Under the pieces are notes generated by a model. It made no database searches, had not been told where the DNA came from, and saw nothing but the letters and a program-made list of their open reading frames with translations. Of a DNA stretch of 64,000 nt, positions 1-11,534 are shown piece after piece. Position 1 is the stretch's first letter. Every line of letters begins with the position of its first letter. Both the position numbers and the translations under genes were made by a program. Source of the stretch: Sordaria brevicollis (Eukaryota; Ascomycota; Sordariomycetes; Sordariales; Sordariaceae). The DNA is taken from positions 3,286,001 to 3,350,000 of the forward strand of contig JAUTDP010000008.1 of the NCBI GenBank assembly GCA_033439795.1. Direction: 5' to 3'.

Positions 1-109
1 GTCCATCAACCAAGATATCAAATTCACCAGGCTATCTTGAAGCTTCAGCTATCAACGCCGTGGATCAAAATCACCAAGTTTATCATCGAGTAGTCCATAT
101 ATCATCATA

Positions 110-1360
110 ATGGAGGGTCCAGGCCACCAAGCCCAGACCAAGGGCGCACCGCTACCACCAGGAGATGCCGACACCTACATCAACGACGGCGACCACTTCG
201 AAATAACAATCAAGTTCGCCCCCGAGAAGCACTCCCAAAGCTGGCTATTTAGGCAAGACATCGACTTTGAGGACATCCTCATGGCCCTGGGGCACCAATG
301 GCCCGACTACGACTTTTTGAAATCCAAAGCCATCGTCGAAAAGAAGCGTCAGACCTCATCAACAGCATCAGAAACGAAGACAAAATCCCTCCTCAAGACC
401 CCAGACGACGACAACCTCCCCATGCACCTCTACGCCGGCACCTCCCTCCGCTTCATGGCGCCTAAGAAGGCCGCCCTCGATTCCCTCAAAGCCGGTCAAG
501 CCGAAGTCGCCAGACGAGAAGCAGCCCTTCAAGCTCAGCGACGGATGGCTTACAAACCCTCCCCATCTCACTCCTCCTCGCGAGGCGGTATTCACACCCT
601 CTCCGGCCCCGTCTCATCTGCCTCAGCAGCAGCAGACTCCCAACACACCTTCCAACAAATCCGCCCCCTCAACCTCCCACACCTCACCAACCCCTCCCGC
701 TCCCTCGCCTTCCTCCACCGACTCGCCTCCGACCCGGGAATCCGCGCCGTCATGAAATCCCACAAGTTCACCGTCGGCCTGCTAACCGAAATGGACCCGG
801 CCGCTTACACCCAGGCCAATCACGAAGGCGTGACCCGCATCTTGGGACTCAATCGCAATAAAGGGCAAGTCATTGAGCTCCGACTAAGAACGGATGCCTA
901 CGACGGGTACAGAGATTATAAGACGATTCGCAACACGCTTTGTCACGAGCTGGCGCATAATGTCTGGGGCGAGCACGATAGGAACTTTTGGGATTTGTGT
1001 AATGCTATAACGAAGGAGGTGGAGAGGGCGGATTATAATAAGGGGGGGAGGACGGTGGGTGGGGATGATTACACTCCTGGGCCTGTGAGTAATCAGTTGG
1101 AGGAGGAGGAAAATGCGGTTTACGATCATGGAGGGTGGACGGGGGGGACTTATGTACTTGGTGGTGGTGGTGATGAGGCTAGACCGTCGGGGTCAAGCGC
1201 TCAGTCGGCTTCTAGGTCTACGACGGAGGGGTTGACGAGGAGGGAAATTATGGCCAAGGCGGTGGAGGAGAGGTTGAAGAGGTTGAAGAGGGAGGAAGGT
1301 GGTGGAGGGAAGGATGAGAGGCGGGAAAGGAGTGGAAATGGGAACGGTAGTCAAGGGTGA
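110..1360 (+). CDS. UBL-WLM domain metalloprotease (Wss1/SPRTN-like superfamily)
   Basis: Single-exon gene of 416 aa. Residues about 28-117 resemble a ubiquitin-like fold ending in a basic loop. Residues about 190-320 form a WLM (Wss1p-like metalloprotease) domain: the zinc motif HELAHNVWGEH is complete, with His279, Glu280, His283 and His289. The C-terminus (about 330-416) is Gly/Arg/Glu-rich and low in complexity. Proteins of this family with a ubiquitin-like N-terminus are known in fungi and plants as ubiquitin/metalloprotease fusions and are linked to SUMO/ubiquitin-dependent removal of DNA-protein crosslinks; that role is family knowledge, not visible here. The first in-frame ATG follows a purine at -3, which supports the start. 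No intron is needed. Confidence 0.9.
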   Translation: MEGPGHQAQTKGAPLPPGDADTYINDGDHFEITIKFAPEKHSQSWLFRQDIDFEDILMALGHQWPDYDFLKSKAIVEKKRQTSSTASETKTKSLLKTPDDDNLPMHLYAGTSLRFMAPKKAALDSLKAGQAEVARREAALQAQRRMAYKPSPSHSSSRGGIHTLSGPVSSASAAADSQHTFQQIRPLNLPHLTNPSRSLAFLHRLASDPGIRAVMKSHKFTVGLLTEMDPAAYTQANHEGVTRILGLNRNKGQVIELRLRTDAYDGYRDYKTIRNTLCHELAHNVWGEHDRNFWDLCNAITKEVERADYNKGGRTVGGDDYTPGPVSNQLEEEENAVYDHGGWTGGTYVLGGGGDEARPSGSSAQSASRSTTEGLTRREIMAKAVEERLKRLKREEGGGGKDERRERSGNGNGSQG

Positions 1361-2612
1361 GGGTGAGCATAGGAATAAGGGTAGGGGCGGCTTCTGTCTT
1401 TTGCGGCACATCATAGCGAGTTTCGTTTTGGCATAGCGTTTCTGGTATATTGTTTACCTCTACAGGATTTCAACATGGCATTCATAAAATCCGCATTACT
1501 TCATGATTCATGCCTTGTGTTCGTGTTGTCCTTTCTGTGGCCTAGGTATGCTGAGGCGGGCGATTTCTCCTCATCCCATATCCTCTATTTGTCCCTCCTC
1601 CTATCCTACATCTACCTATCTACTCTACTACCTTAACACCAAACCACGATATCATATTGAAGACCGCTCGATGGTTCCCACAGCCCACTGGTTTTGTCCC
1701 ATCAAAAAATCCTACATAGAAGTACACAGATGCTTGTGATATAGTTTTTGCAAAAGCTCGGGGTAAGCTGGAGCATCGTGATTCTTATCAAAGCTACTCT
1801 TACGCTTCTCTATAAAAGGATATACGAACAAAGAACCACATCCCAATTTGTGTCGCCCACTTTATCTAATTGCGCAGGCCGTGGACCTGAGTCTGAGGCG
1901 TTAACCAGAGATTACATGGAAAAGTATTCCCCTGACACGAGTGAGCGAAAGGTCAAGAATGTCATCCCAGCACGAGAATACTATACCCACAATGGTGAGT
2001 TTGAGCAATATTCATCAGAGGAGATGAGCTAAAGCCCGTAACTTCTTTATACGAGACAACTCAGCGATGCGTGTAACCACAGCCAGCAAGTAGAATTCCG
2101 GTTCATCTCTGGCTGGCCTTGAAGACCCAGCAACCTCGAGAGCTCCAGTGACACTGATGACGATCGGCGGACTCCGTCGTAGTATATATCCTGTTCATTT
2201 CTGCTATCCATGGCCTCTTTATATCCTGATAGCAGCTCAAGAGTATTGTGTAGACGCACACTGTGGGCACCACACAACACAGTAAAAGAGGTTGGGTGGT
2301 AGAAGCAATTAGGTACGTCTCGTATTTAGCTACCTTAAGACGAGCCTCAACAGCATACACACCAATATCTTGCACCAAACGCTTGATGGGTGATAAGCTG
2401 GGTCAACAATTACAGATCATCTTTCTCATATTGCCGACCTTTCGTCTGGTATAAGCTTTTGTTATAACTTTCCATGCGACTTCTCGCTCTATTGGGATCT
2501 TCTGTCATGTCCGCATTAAATGCACCAGGATAAAATGAACCAAACCCGCTCCCCGTTCCCTGACCAGAAATGAAATATTTATAATACCATGTGCGCCACA
2601 CCCATTAGCCCT
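1361..2612. other. intergenic region, convergent 3' ends
   Basis: About 1.25 kb between the WLM gene (plus) and the 3' end of acl2 (minus). It presumably holds both 3' UTRs. Only short ORFs without recognisable domains are present, and no RNA gene or repeat was recognised. Confidence 0.6.
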
Positions 2613-4748
2613 TTAGGCCTGGAACTCCACCGCACCGCTCTGCTCCCACTTTCCGGGAATCAACGCCAGAGGCACAATACCACTGACGTGCATCTCGGGG
2701 CCGAAGATCTTGGCGTTGAGACCGAGCTCTTGTGTCGCAGCCTTGAGGTTCTTGAGACCCTCCTGGTAGTTGGGACCGGCACGACGGACCCAGATCTGAG
2801 TGTTGTGCTCAATGAGAGCCTTGGCGTACTCCCTAAGCGCCTTGATGACACCCTTGAAAGTGCTGGCAACGTTGGTGAAGTTGGCAATGCCACCACCAAT
2901 GAAGAGAACCTTGCCCTTCTCGGTCATAGGAGCACGGAGCATAAGGTCGAGAACAGTGCGGGCGTAGTGGTAGGTCTGAGACTCGGTGGGAGCACCGGAG
3001 TACTCACCGTAGTTGGCGAGCTCGTCGGCGAAACCAGCCGAGGCGATGGCATCGGCATAGACGACGGAAGCACCACCACCGGCAACGAGAGTCCAGATAC
3101 GGCCGTTGGGGTTCAGGACAGTAAGCTTGAGCGAGGCACCAGTCTTGGCATCAAGCTCAGCAATGTAAGCCTCCTCCTTGGAGAGCTCACGACCGAAGGG
3201 AGCGGGGAACTCGATAGGGGGGCCGGCATCAATGTTGACGCTGCCGTTAGAACTTTGAGCAACAATGCCCAAAGCGGCGGGGGAACGGGCAATAGCCCAC
3301 TTGTTGCCGCACTCAAAGTCGGCCGTTTGGTCGAGCTTAGCAGCAAGATCGAGGAAGTGAACCTCAGCAGAGGTAGCATCCTCGTTGGGGATGACTACCA
3401 AGGGGTTGATCTCGAGGTAGGTGAACTGGCAGTCGACATAGACGGCATAAAGACGAGCAACTGGAGAACAAAGGTTAGTGCTGATGCTCGAGTCATGCAT
3501 CCGCCGACCCCGGATGGAGATCGGGAATGGAAAGTGTGGGCTCAAGCCTTGACAGGGTACCACCCCGACAGGCCAGTTAAGCTTAAATCGACGGGCGAAA
3601 CTTACTGAAGTCAACAAGGACGTTGTGAATGCCCTTGGGAACATGCTTGAGCAATGTGCTGGCAAGCTCCTCGTTGGAAGGATATTGTGAGAGGTCGACG
3701 GGGATGAGGATCTTCTCGGCCTTCGCATCGACATCGCCAACATCAACACCACCCTCGTGGTAGAAGAGGATCCAGTCACCCTAGATGAGGTGCAGTTAGC
3801 TTCCGAAACCTTATCTCCATGTTCGACAATTTTTGGGGAACCATGTGGTCGTGATGGGGATTTTGGGTAAGGGTTTGGGGAGGTTTGTGGTGGTGAGGAT
3901 CGCAAATGAGGCGGTGGGTGTGTCCCGCTCCACATTGGATTGGGTTTAGCCTCCGTTCGTCCGTAGACTGTCAGGGGCAACACAAGTCATGCACACGACT
4001 CAAAATGTTCTCCTCATCCCTAAAATTTCTCAACCTCCCTCCCAAATCCTCTATTTCTCTTTTCCCCAATGTATATCAAAATCGAGGCCCGCTGCCTAAC
4101 GACTTTATTCGACATGTATCGGGATATGGAAATCGGACCCCTTGGGCTTGGCGACACTCTCATTCGGATGCACTTGCATGTGGGGCCTTTTTGATGATTC
4201 GACGGATCGCCAAGACGACTGGAAAGAGCGACAACACTTACATCACGGACGGAGTTGATCTATTTCACGTTAGCGCGCAGTTCATCGCGGAGGGTCTGGA
4301 CCGATTAAGCACTGGGACGACTTACGTTGATGTAATACTCGGTTTCCTGGGGGTGGGGCACGAAAGGCTCAACAAGGAACTGGCGGAGGACGCCCTCTGT
4401 GTGCTCGACCTTTTGAGGCTTACCGGCGCGCTCAGCAATCCAGGCCTTGGCCTCAGCCCAGGTCTTGTTGAGAGCAAGGAGGCCGCTCTTGCCACGACGC
4501 TTGATCAACTGATCGGGCTTGGCGACGAAACGAGCACCATCCTGGAGGAGCCAAGGGTAGGTGACCTCAGCCTGGCTGAGAACACCGTTCACATCGGCAT
4601 CCTCAGCGAAGTGAAGGGAAGCAAGTCTGGGAGGAGGGTTGTGCTTGGTCGGGTTTGGTAGCGTGCTGGGCTTGATGACGGGGGCACGGGTGAGGTGGTA
4701 GTTGAGGATGGCCTTGCCGTCGGCCTCGAGGATGCTCTTCGCAGACAT
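2613..4748 (-). CDS. acl2: ATP citrate lyase, ATP-grasp/CoA-binding subunit (ACL2)
   Basis: Spliced model of 487 aa in four exons: 4748-4326, 4259-4242, 3780-3606, 3460-2613. All junctions are GT-AG and restore one frame. It aligns along the N-terminal half of animal ATP citrate lyase: residues 1-240 form the ATP-grasp part ([32 protein letters not shown]); residues about 250-480 are the CoA/citrate-binding part ([31 protein letters not shown]). With ACL1 it cleaves cytosolic citrate plus CoA and ATP to acetyl-CoA and oxaloacetate, feeding lipid synthesis and histone acetylation. The 18-bp second exon encodes INSVRD and is needed for continuity with the family. Introns are 66, 461 and 145 bp. 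The gene diverges from acl1, as in other ascomycetes. Gene naming follows Sordaria. Confidence 0.95.
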
Positions 4749-4805
4749 TGTGGTGGATTATGGAGATTTGAGGTAAGTGGAATGTTTCCTTTGTCCGGTT
4801 GCCTG

Positions 4806-4961
4806 CTTTAGATTTCCTGTTAGCACTTTGAACCTGAGATTCTTGGTCTGGCAGGGCAAGTCGCAATTGTGCCAGGGCATCCAAAGTTGGGACAGGTGGG
4901 AAAGCTCTCAAACCAGTGAACCTTTGTTCACCCAGCTCAAGCTAGCTGGCTTCTATCTTAC
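4806..4961 (-). other. probable 5' UTR intron of acl2
   Basis: On the minus strand a GTAAGA donor at 4961, a GCTAAC branch site (4824-4819) and an AAAG acceptor ending at 4806 outline a 156-bp intron 57 bp upstream of the ATG. This is inferred from splice signals only. Confidence 0.45.
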
Positions 4962-7457
4962 CTCAAGTGAGGGCACGTAAAACAGTCAATTGGAGATGGG
5001 TGTTGAGAGACTGTTTGTGTTGGATGACAGGAAACTCGATGACAAAGTCAAAGTCGAGTGTGGGTGTTTGAGGAAGGGGAGGGATGAAGAGAAGGAAAGG
5101 TTGACAGAGGGGGTGGGAAGAAGAGACGGGAGGGAGTTGAAAGATGAAGAGAGAGACGGATGCTTCCTTGCCTTTGGATTGTCGGAGTGGGAGGAGAGGG
5201 AAAAAAAAGAAAAGGATCGATCCAATTCTTTCCCAGACACGGCGAGGGCAGGTCAGAATTGCAGGGACGGCTGGGAGAAGCTGCTTCCTCTCTGGTCCTG
5301 TTGGGGGAGCGAGCAACGGAAGGGAACACCACCACCAGAAAGCACGCCTGAGCAAAAAAGGTACCGGCCCCGCGTCTCGAAATCATTGGGGATGACCCAA
5401 GCGGGTCGAATTGCTCGCGAACGGCCTGGGCTGGGCAGGCAATTCAGCACAAAATCGCAATCTCCAGGGCGGTCTGGGTTCTCGAGGGGTTAGAGGTACC
5501 GGTACTTCGCGGGGTACCCCTGTGGATTCTGGTGGGGCAATTACTGTTAAGCAAACCCGCGCTAATGCAAGGTGGGCAATTGTGTGCCCCACCGCCTTCC
5601 ACCGCAACAAGCATCAGCAGGCGACCAGCGTCGACCAGCACCTCAGCAATGCGACCATTGCAACACCAATGCAGCTCGGTTCATCCAGCCTTTTGACAGA
5701 GTCCACGCAGGCCAGTGGCAGACCGTGGCAGCTCTCTTGGGAAGCAGAAGACGACGACACGAAACGAAAGAAGCAGCTCACTTTTGCGGAATGTCGTCGT
5801 GGTCCATGCAGTCCAGACATTTCAATGGTTTCAGAGACACAGCGAGCAATGGCATTGGCTTGGGTTGCTTTGGCTGCTTGTTCTGTGGCATTGTAGATGC
5901 CCAATATTCTGCTGTTTTACCCGGCGTTTTCACTTTCTTTTACCCCCCAAATCCGAAGGGCTTGAATCTTCTTCCAAAAAAAGACACCAAGTGGCTCAGA
6001 AATCCACTGGTTGAGTCACGGTGGATGCCGTCCACGATCCAGTGATCCAAGCGCAAGTCTAGCAAGCTGGAACCCCCAAAGACTGGGGGCGGCGTGGCGC
6101 TCATCAATTACGATGTGAAATGGCAGAAATGGAACAGAATGGCCTTGAGGGACAGAACAGTTCTCATCTTCATCCACTTGTTCGTCTGTCTCCGCGCCTC
6201 TTGGGCGGGCCCGTAGTTGGGGATCGTCCGGTGCCGGCTCCCACTTACACGCTTAGTCTGTGGGTTGACTCCAGTTTCCCCTCTTCGTAACTCTATGATC
6301 TAAGTCTAAAAGGTCTAAAAGCCTTGTATGACGGGGACAAACTGGAGTATACGGGATGAGGCACGGGATTCCGTAGTGGAGAGACACGCAAGTCTGGAAA
6401 AGAAAGCCCGTTGCCGTCGATGGTGTTTCTCTTTCTCCAAACAGGAAGACCCCCTTTTTTCGTTTCGCTGTGATTGTCTTCAGTTCATCATGTTTCTTTG
6501 TGGTTGGTTCCCCCACAATTGGAGTTGGTCCAATCGGTCTCCAAGTGGCACAACGCACATCTTACCCCGATGTTAGAGAGGTCTAAGAGGTAATGGCTGC
6601 ACCCTGCCTCTCCCTGCCACCCACGCCGCCAGGCACGGACAAACTCCGATTATTGATCATCTCAAGAGAATGACTACCTCTAGAGGTATACTCGGGTCTC
6701 TGTTGCCTTGACCCTCGTCGTGATGAACATCGAGGCCAGTCTGCCCCTATTCAGCTTTCCATTTCGAGAACTGCACAAGGTGTTCTTTACAGATCATCAT
6801 TACTTTAGGCGATTGTCTAAGGGTAATGGCCTGCCTTCGCCAAGAGATGCCAAGGGCCACAAAAGGACCGCAGTCGCGTACCTTTGTCGACGCCGAGTGG
6901 GACCAGAAACCCCCCGAGGCCCGCGGGCGCCGCCTTCCACAGGGGTAGAGCTAGGGGGCAATGGCCGCGTCCTAGGGGTTAGAGGGGGGCCACCAGATAG
7001 GGCAAGGCTCAAGTGGACCTTCCTCGGTCACATCCAGCTGTGTGGATGACACCGTTGCCCCGCACCCAGAGCTTTGATGTTTGGAGTGAAGATCTCTGTT
7101 TGATATCTCCAACAGCTTTGACGATGACAGATTATTGCATGACTACCCCAGGTTGGATGACAGCTAGTTGCTACACCCAAGACCTATAGTCCGTCGCTGC
7201 TTAGTGGCAGGCTGTCATCTATACTTTTATATCAATGTCATCTTGTGTTTCTGAAGGATGGAAGGATTACCGTGATGCTTATGGAGGGGTCATCATCACG
7301 GTGGTGCACCCAAAGAGAAAACATCCGAACTGTCTGTCCGCTCCAGAAAGCTGCCTCCACGCTCCGTGGTCGGGTAGCCATCGGAGACGGCGGGCATTCC
7401 ATGCCATAACGCAATGCGAATGAACATGGACCACGGTTGCCACGGCCCATCTGCACC
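4962..7457. other. acl2 side of the divergent acl intergenic region
   Basis: About 2.5 kb of ordinary base composition between the acl2 5' region and the pogo-like element. It contains the CT tract and a GGTACCGGTACTT site at 5495-5507. The ORFs here overlap on both strands, show no domain and look like chance frames. Confidence 0.6.
5068..5216 (-). promoter_or_regulatory. pyrimidine-rich (CT) tract upstream of acl2
   Basis: Read on the minus strand this stretch is almost pure C and T for long runs. Such CT boxes lie just upstream of transcription starts in many highly expressed fungal genes. A comparable tract precedes acl1. Confidence 0.45.
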
Positions 7458-7459
7458 TA

Positions 7460-7504
7460 CCGCATTGTCTCGGGCTATCCGGAAAAGGGTCTCTTAGGTA
7501 ATCT
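7460..7504 (+). repeat. left terminal inverted repeat of pogo-like element
   Basis: Matches the reverse complement of 10651-10696 with one C/T difference and one single-base indel. TA precedes it at 7458-7459. Confidence 0.92.
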
Positions 7505-7761
7505 AGCGTAATCAGACTTTATCTGGCAGAATAGGCAAGCATACTGCAACACATCTGCCCACCAAAATCTGGGTGCATGTTAATGATTTTGAATATGCCG
7601 CCTTCTATAACAATGCCCTATTATTCTCTCCCCTATCAATCCCTCCCTTCGTTAATCCCCTATTTCTAGTAATAATTTTATAATATTGAATATAAATAAA
7701 CGGCTTAGCACATTCGAACTCGATATAGGCACTAGTATCTAACACCGTGCCCAATAAGCAC

Positions 7762-7935
7762 CAAAGCCACCTAAACCACCCAGACCACCCAGACCACCCA
7801 GACCACCCAAACCAATATAACCAGTATAACTAGTACAACCAATACAACCAATACAACCAGCACAACCAGTACAATTAGTAGCTCCTCCTCCTCCTCCTCG
7901 TATCGCTACGCCACCGCCGCCGCCGCCGCCGCCTC
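7762..7935. repeat. short tandem repeats inside the pogo-like element
   Basis: Three arrays lie side by side: a CCACCCAGA-like 9-bp unit (about 7769-7812), an ACAACCAAT/GTACAACC-type 10-bp unit (about 7815-7875), and trinucleotide CTC and CCG runs (7881-7935). They precede the first ATG of the transposase remnant. Confidence 0.7.
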
Positions 7936-7940
7936 CTTCG

Positions 7941-9560
7941 ATGAAAGAACGTACTCAAAATCGCCCTAAACCCAAACCAAAATCCTATAATATTAAAACG
8001 GTGAAAACTAAGTATACAAACCCTACTAAGAGGGTGAAACGTAATTATTTTAATGAGTTCAAAATCCAGGTTAGTCGTTAGTAGGGTTATATCGCAGCGC
8101 TACGAATAATACTAATAATAATCATAAGTATTAACGTACCTTATATAAACCAAAGTACTTATCGATAATAATACAATGTAAAATTACTACCGTTACGGCG
8201 GTAATATAAAGTACAACGAAAATACTATTAGAAATAGCTACCGCAATATTTACTTTCATAAAGTAACTACCTACTTCAAAATACTACTTATTATATTATA
8301 CGATTAATAGATAAAACGGGATTCAATTCTCTATTATATAGATCGAAAGGGCAAATCTCTATGGCCAAAGCTCGAGTGCAAACTTTATAAAAAGTTCTAG
8401 AATATACAATATGCGAATATTCTAATAATAATAGTATAGTTCCGCTATAAATTTATTAAATTTTTTAAAATACTTTATCCGGATTAAATATAAGAATTTG
8501 ATTAATATTTCTCTCGAAACTAATTTAATAAATTTTTATTTCGTTACTATATAAATTATAGAAGGATTACTTATTAATCTTAACGCTTACTAACCGAATT
8601 GCTTACTAAAGTGAATTCGTTTTTAAAGTTAATTATATATTTATATAATAATATATATATATAGCTAGGTTTTTCCCCGCTTATATTTACTCCCTAGCTT
8701 TTTCTTTCCTATTTTCGCTTTTATTCATTTTCAACGATAAGAAAAGAATAAAAGACTTGAAGAAAATCGGAGGAGGTTTAGAGAAATTTAGCATTAATTT
8801 AGAGGCTAATATTTTTGACCTATAGGTTTATTAAGCGGAATAGCTAATTAATTTTACTTACTTTGCTTAATATAATAATAAAGTTTCCTCTTTCTTATAT
8901 TATAAATTTCGATAAAAGCCCCTTACCTTTCGAATATAACGAAGGCTATACTTACGTAATAAAGGGTAATAAATCCGTTATAAGTAAAACTAACCGTAAT
9001 AAATAGGGTAAACGCTAAATTACCTTAATTTTCTATATTTTTACTAATAATGTTATTCATCTTCGACTAATAATTATTTTCTATAGAAAGGGCATTTCTA
9101 AGAAGATAATAGAAGAGAAAAAATATTATATTGAAGACGTAGAGGTTTAATTTAATAAGGTAGCTTATTAGAATAAAGGATTATTATTCGATTAATTTAA
9201 TAAAGAATTTACCCTAATTATTAAAGACTTTGGCCAAGAATTATTATTAGTTATAAATATATATTTATTTTATAATACTTAACGAATTAGGGATAAATTG
9301 AATAAAAATATACCTTATAAAGTTACCCTAGTAATAATCCTTGGTAGTTTAATAAATCTTTTTCAATTTCTTGATATAGTTATTAATTCCCTTTTTAAGA
9401 AGATGTTGAGAGAGGAAACCTTCTTAATTAAAAAAGAATAGGATAAAAAAAACCCTAGTAAGGTTTAATTTACTTTTAATAGACGGATTATAGCTACTTA
9501 CGTTGTTTTAAAGTATTGGAAAATATTATTAATAATAAAATAGAATATAGTTATTAAATC
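7941..9560 (+). pseudogene. transposase remnant, DDE_1/pogo type, inactivated by RIP
   Basis: The plus strand opens with an ATG at 7941 and a basic Pro/Lys-rich stretch followed by RNYFNEFKIQV, then becomes a series of stops. At about 9319-9417 the reading VTLVIILGSLINLFQFLDI followed by VINSLFKKMLREE fits, through C-to-T and G-to-A changes, the family signature of DDE_1 transposases (VTLxIIPGGxTxxxQPLDxxVNxxFKxxLRxE). No intact frame exists. Borders of the pseudogene are approximate. Confidence 0.7.
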
Positions 9561-10650
9561 TTTTAAAAATAATAGTATAATTATTAAACTAAATAGTTTA
9601 AAAAACTATTTTATTAATATTAAAAAAATTAATAAAGATATTATTAATTAGATTAATTAGGAAATAATAATTAATATTATTATTAGTTTTAAAAATTTTG
9701 AAGCTATCCCCGTTTTTAAAGACGACTTTATAGCCTTTGAATTATAGGTAGAAGAAAGAGGAAAGCTAGGAGGTAGTTATAATAATTTTAGAAAAGCACT
9801 TCTAAAGAGCTGGTATTTATAACGTAAATTACTAGTTTTTAGAAATAGAATTGACCTTATATAGAGATTGTAAAAGTATAATTAAAAATATTAATAACTA
9901 CTAATATATAAGCAATAATTAAGACTTTATGTAATTATTTATATAATAATAGATAGAGTTTATTGATTATTTTTATCCTCTTTACTATTAGAGTCTCCTT
10001 CATTCTATTTAATAATATTAACGTAAATATACGCTATACCTTTAGCTTCTTACTACTAGCGCACTATATTGAAGCGGTTATCCCATTTATACTAATATTT
10101 ACCAAATTCTTTTATATAATACAAAACTTCAATACCTTTAAGTTTAACCTCTAATTCGATTTTATAACGGCTTTTATTACGAACCCAACTATGGTAGATT
10201 TGTTTGGTTGTATTGTTATTATTATTATTGTTATCTTAGTCTTTATTAACGAGGCTCAAACCTTCTAGTACGTTGGGAGATGAGGGCATTCGCGGTACGA
10301 CGATATATTTAATGCCCTTAATAAACTGTTATTGGGTATTAGGGTAATCATCTATTATATTTAGGAAGGGAAGCAAATTAGTAAAAAAGATAAATAATTA
10401 AAATACCAGCAGTTTGTTTACTTATATACGAGATCGATATCTCCAAGGATTAACTTTTGCTTCGTTGTAGCTATAGTTGGATTGTTGGGGTTCGGTTATA
10501 GGGGAGGGGGGAGTTTTAGGGAATAAGGATAGGGCACTAGTGAAAAGGAATTTTCGAGTTCCGGGCCCTACTACTAACTTTCCCACAGTAATCTGCGGGT
10601 AAAAAACGCATGAGTTCAGCAGTAGCAGTGCAGTGTACTTGAACGTTCTG

Positions 10651-10696
10651 AGATTTACCTAGGAGACCCTTTTCCGGATAGCCCGAGACAATGCGG
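10651..10696 (-). repeat. right terminal inverted repeat of pogo-like element
   Basis: Reverse complement of the left repeat; TA follows at 10697-10698. Unlike the interior, both repeats are almost free of RIP-type changes. Confidence 0.92.
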
Positions 10697-10698
10697 TA

Positions 10699-11534
10699 TC
10701 AGGATCGGATGAGGTGTTGCATGCAAGTTACCCTTGGCGGTACCGGTACTTGGGATCACCAAGCTGGTGTGGGGCCCACCGCCTGTCAGCAACGCAACAC
10801 ACTCCGAGTGGGAAAGGGAGGGAAAAAAAAGGTTGACCTCGAACCAGCCGCTGTTCGTGTTGCGATTCTGGTGTCGCATGGCCATTGAGGTTACAAGCAT
10901 CACGGTCCGATCGACCAGGGTCCAAAAAAGAGTTGGGGAAGTCGGCAGTCTTGTTGGATTTGGACCGTCCCTTGCTGGCCAATTGATTCGACTGTCCGCG
11001 GCGAGCGAACATCGGCACGGAAAGGAAGACACACGACCAAGACAGTTGAGAATTGGAAAGAGAGTTTCTGGACCTGAGAATTCAGTTTGGTCTGGAAGTT
11101 GACTTTCGGCGGAGCTGCTCCTGCCTTCCCCTCGCTCGCCTGCAAACTTGCGCTAGCATTTCTGCCACCCTGACCAACCTTGTTACGTACCTTCCTGGCC
11201 CTCGAGATTGTCCTCAGCTCCCCCGTCACCAAACTGAAAGGGCAGGAACCGACCAGCAACAAAAAACTACCCTCCCCCTCCCACCTGCTCCCGTTCACCA
11301 AAACCCTCATCCATTTACCTCATCTGCCGTTTCTTTCTTTTTTCCTCTGCACCCCCCTCCTCCAGGTCTTGATCCATCTTCCCTCATTTCCCTCCTTCTT
11401 CCTCTTTCAACTCTCCTCCTCATTCCTCAACATCACCACATCACCTCTCTTCCAAACCTTCACTTCCTCTATACCCCACCACCACAGGAAGTCATTGGGA
11501 GAGTCGCTTTTTCACATAACCACATCTAGTCAAG
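10699..11534. other. acl1 side of the divergent acl intergenic region
   Basis: About 0.84 kb of normal composition between the right inverted repeat and the acl1 ATG; it must hold the acl1 promoter and 5' UTR. It contains a GGTACCGGTACTT site (10739-10751) and a CT tract. Confidence 0.65.
11268..11430 (+). promoter_or_regulatory. pyrimidine-rich (CT) tract upstream of acl1
   Basis: Long C/T runs about 105-270 bp before the acl1 ATG, of the kind that often marks the start region of strongly expressed fungal genes. It mirrors the tract upstream of acl2. Confidence 0.5.

Larger units (their letters stand above)
7458..10698. mobile_element. RIP-degraded pogo-like (Tc1/mariner superfamily) DNA transposon
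   Basis: Near-perfect terminal inverted repeats of about 45 bp (7460-7504 and 10651-10696, beginning CCGCATTGTCTCGGGC) enclose about 3.2 kb and are bordered by TA on both sides, the duplication expected of Tc1/mariner elements. The interior (about 7640-10440) is very AT-rich, full of stops and TpA-rich, as left by RIP. A transposase remnant on the plus strand keeps a recognisable DDE_1-type tail. The element sits between acl2 and acl1, inside what is normally a shared upstream region. It is presumably dead. Family assignment rests on the TA target, the repeats and the protein remnant. Confidence 0.88.

Noticed and set aside
2589..3608. 339-codon ORF on the plus strand over acl2
   Set aside because: Opposite strand of the conserved acl2 exon; low-complexity composition without domain.
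4990..5493. 167-codon plus-strand ORF upstream of acl2
   Set aside because: Translation of the purine-rich strand of a CT tract; Glu/Arg/Lys-biased with no family features.
9963..10154. 63-codon hydrophobic ORF inside the pogo-like element
   Set aside because: Product of AT-rich RIP-mutated sequence (Phe/Ile/Asn codons).
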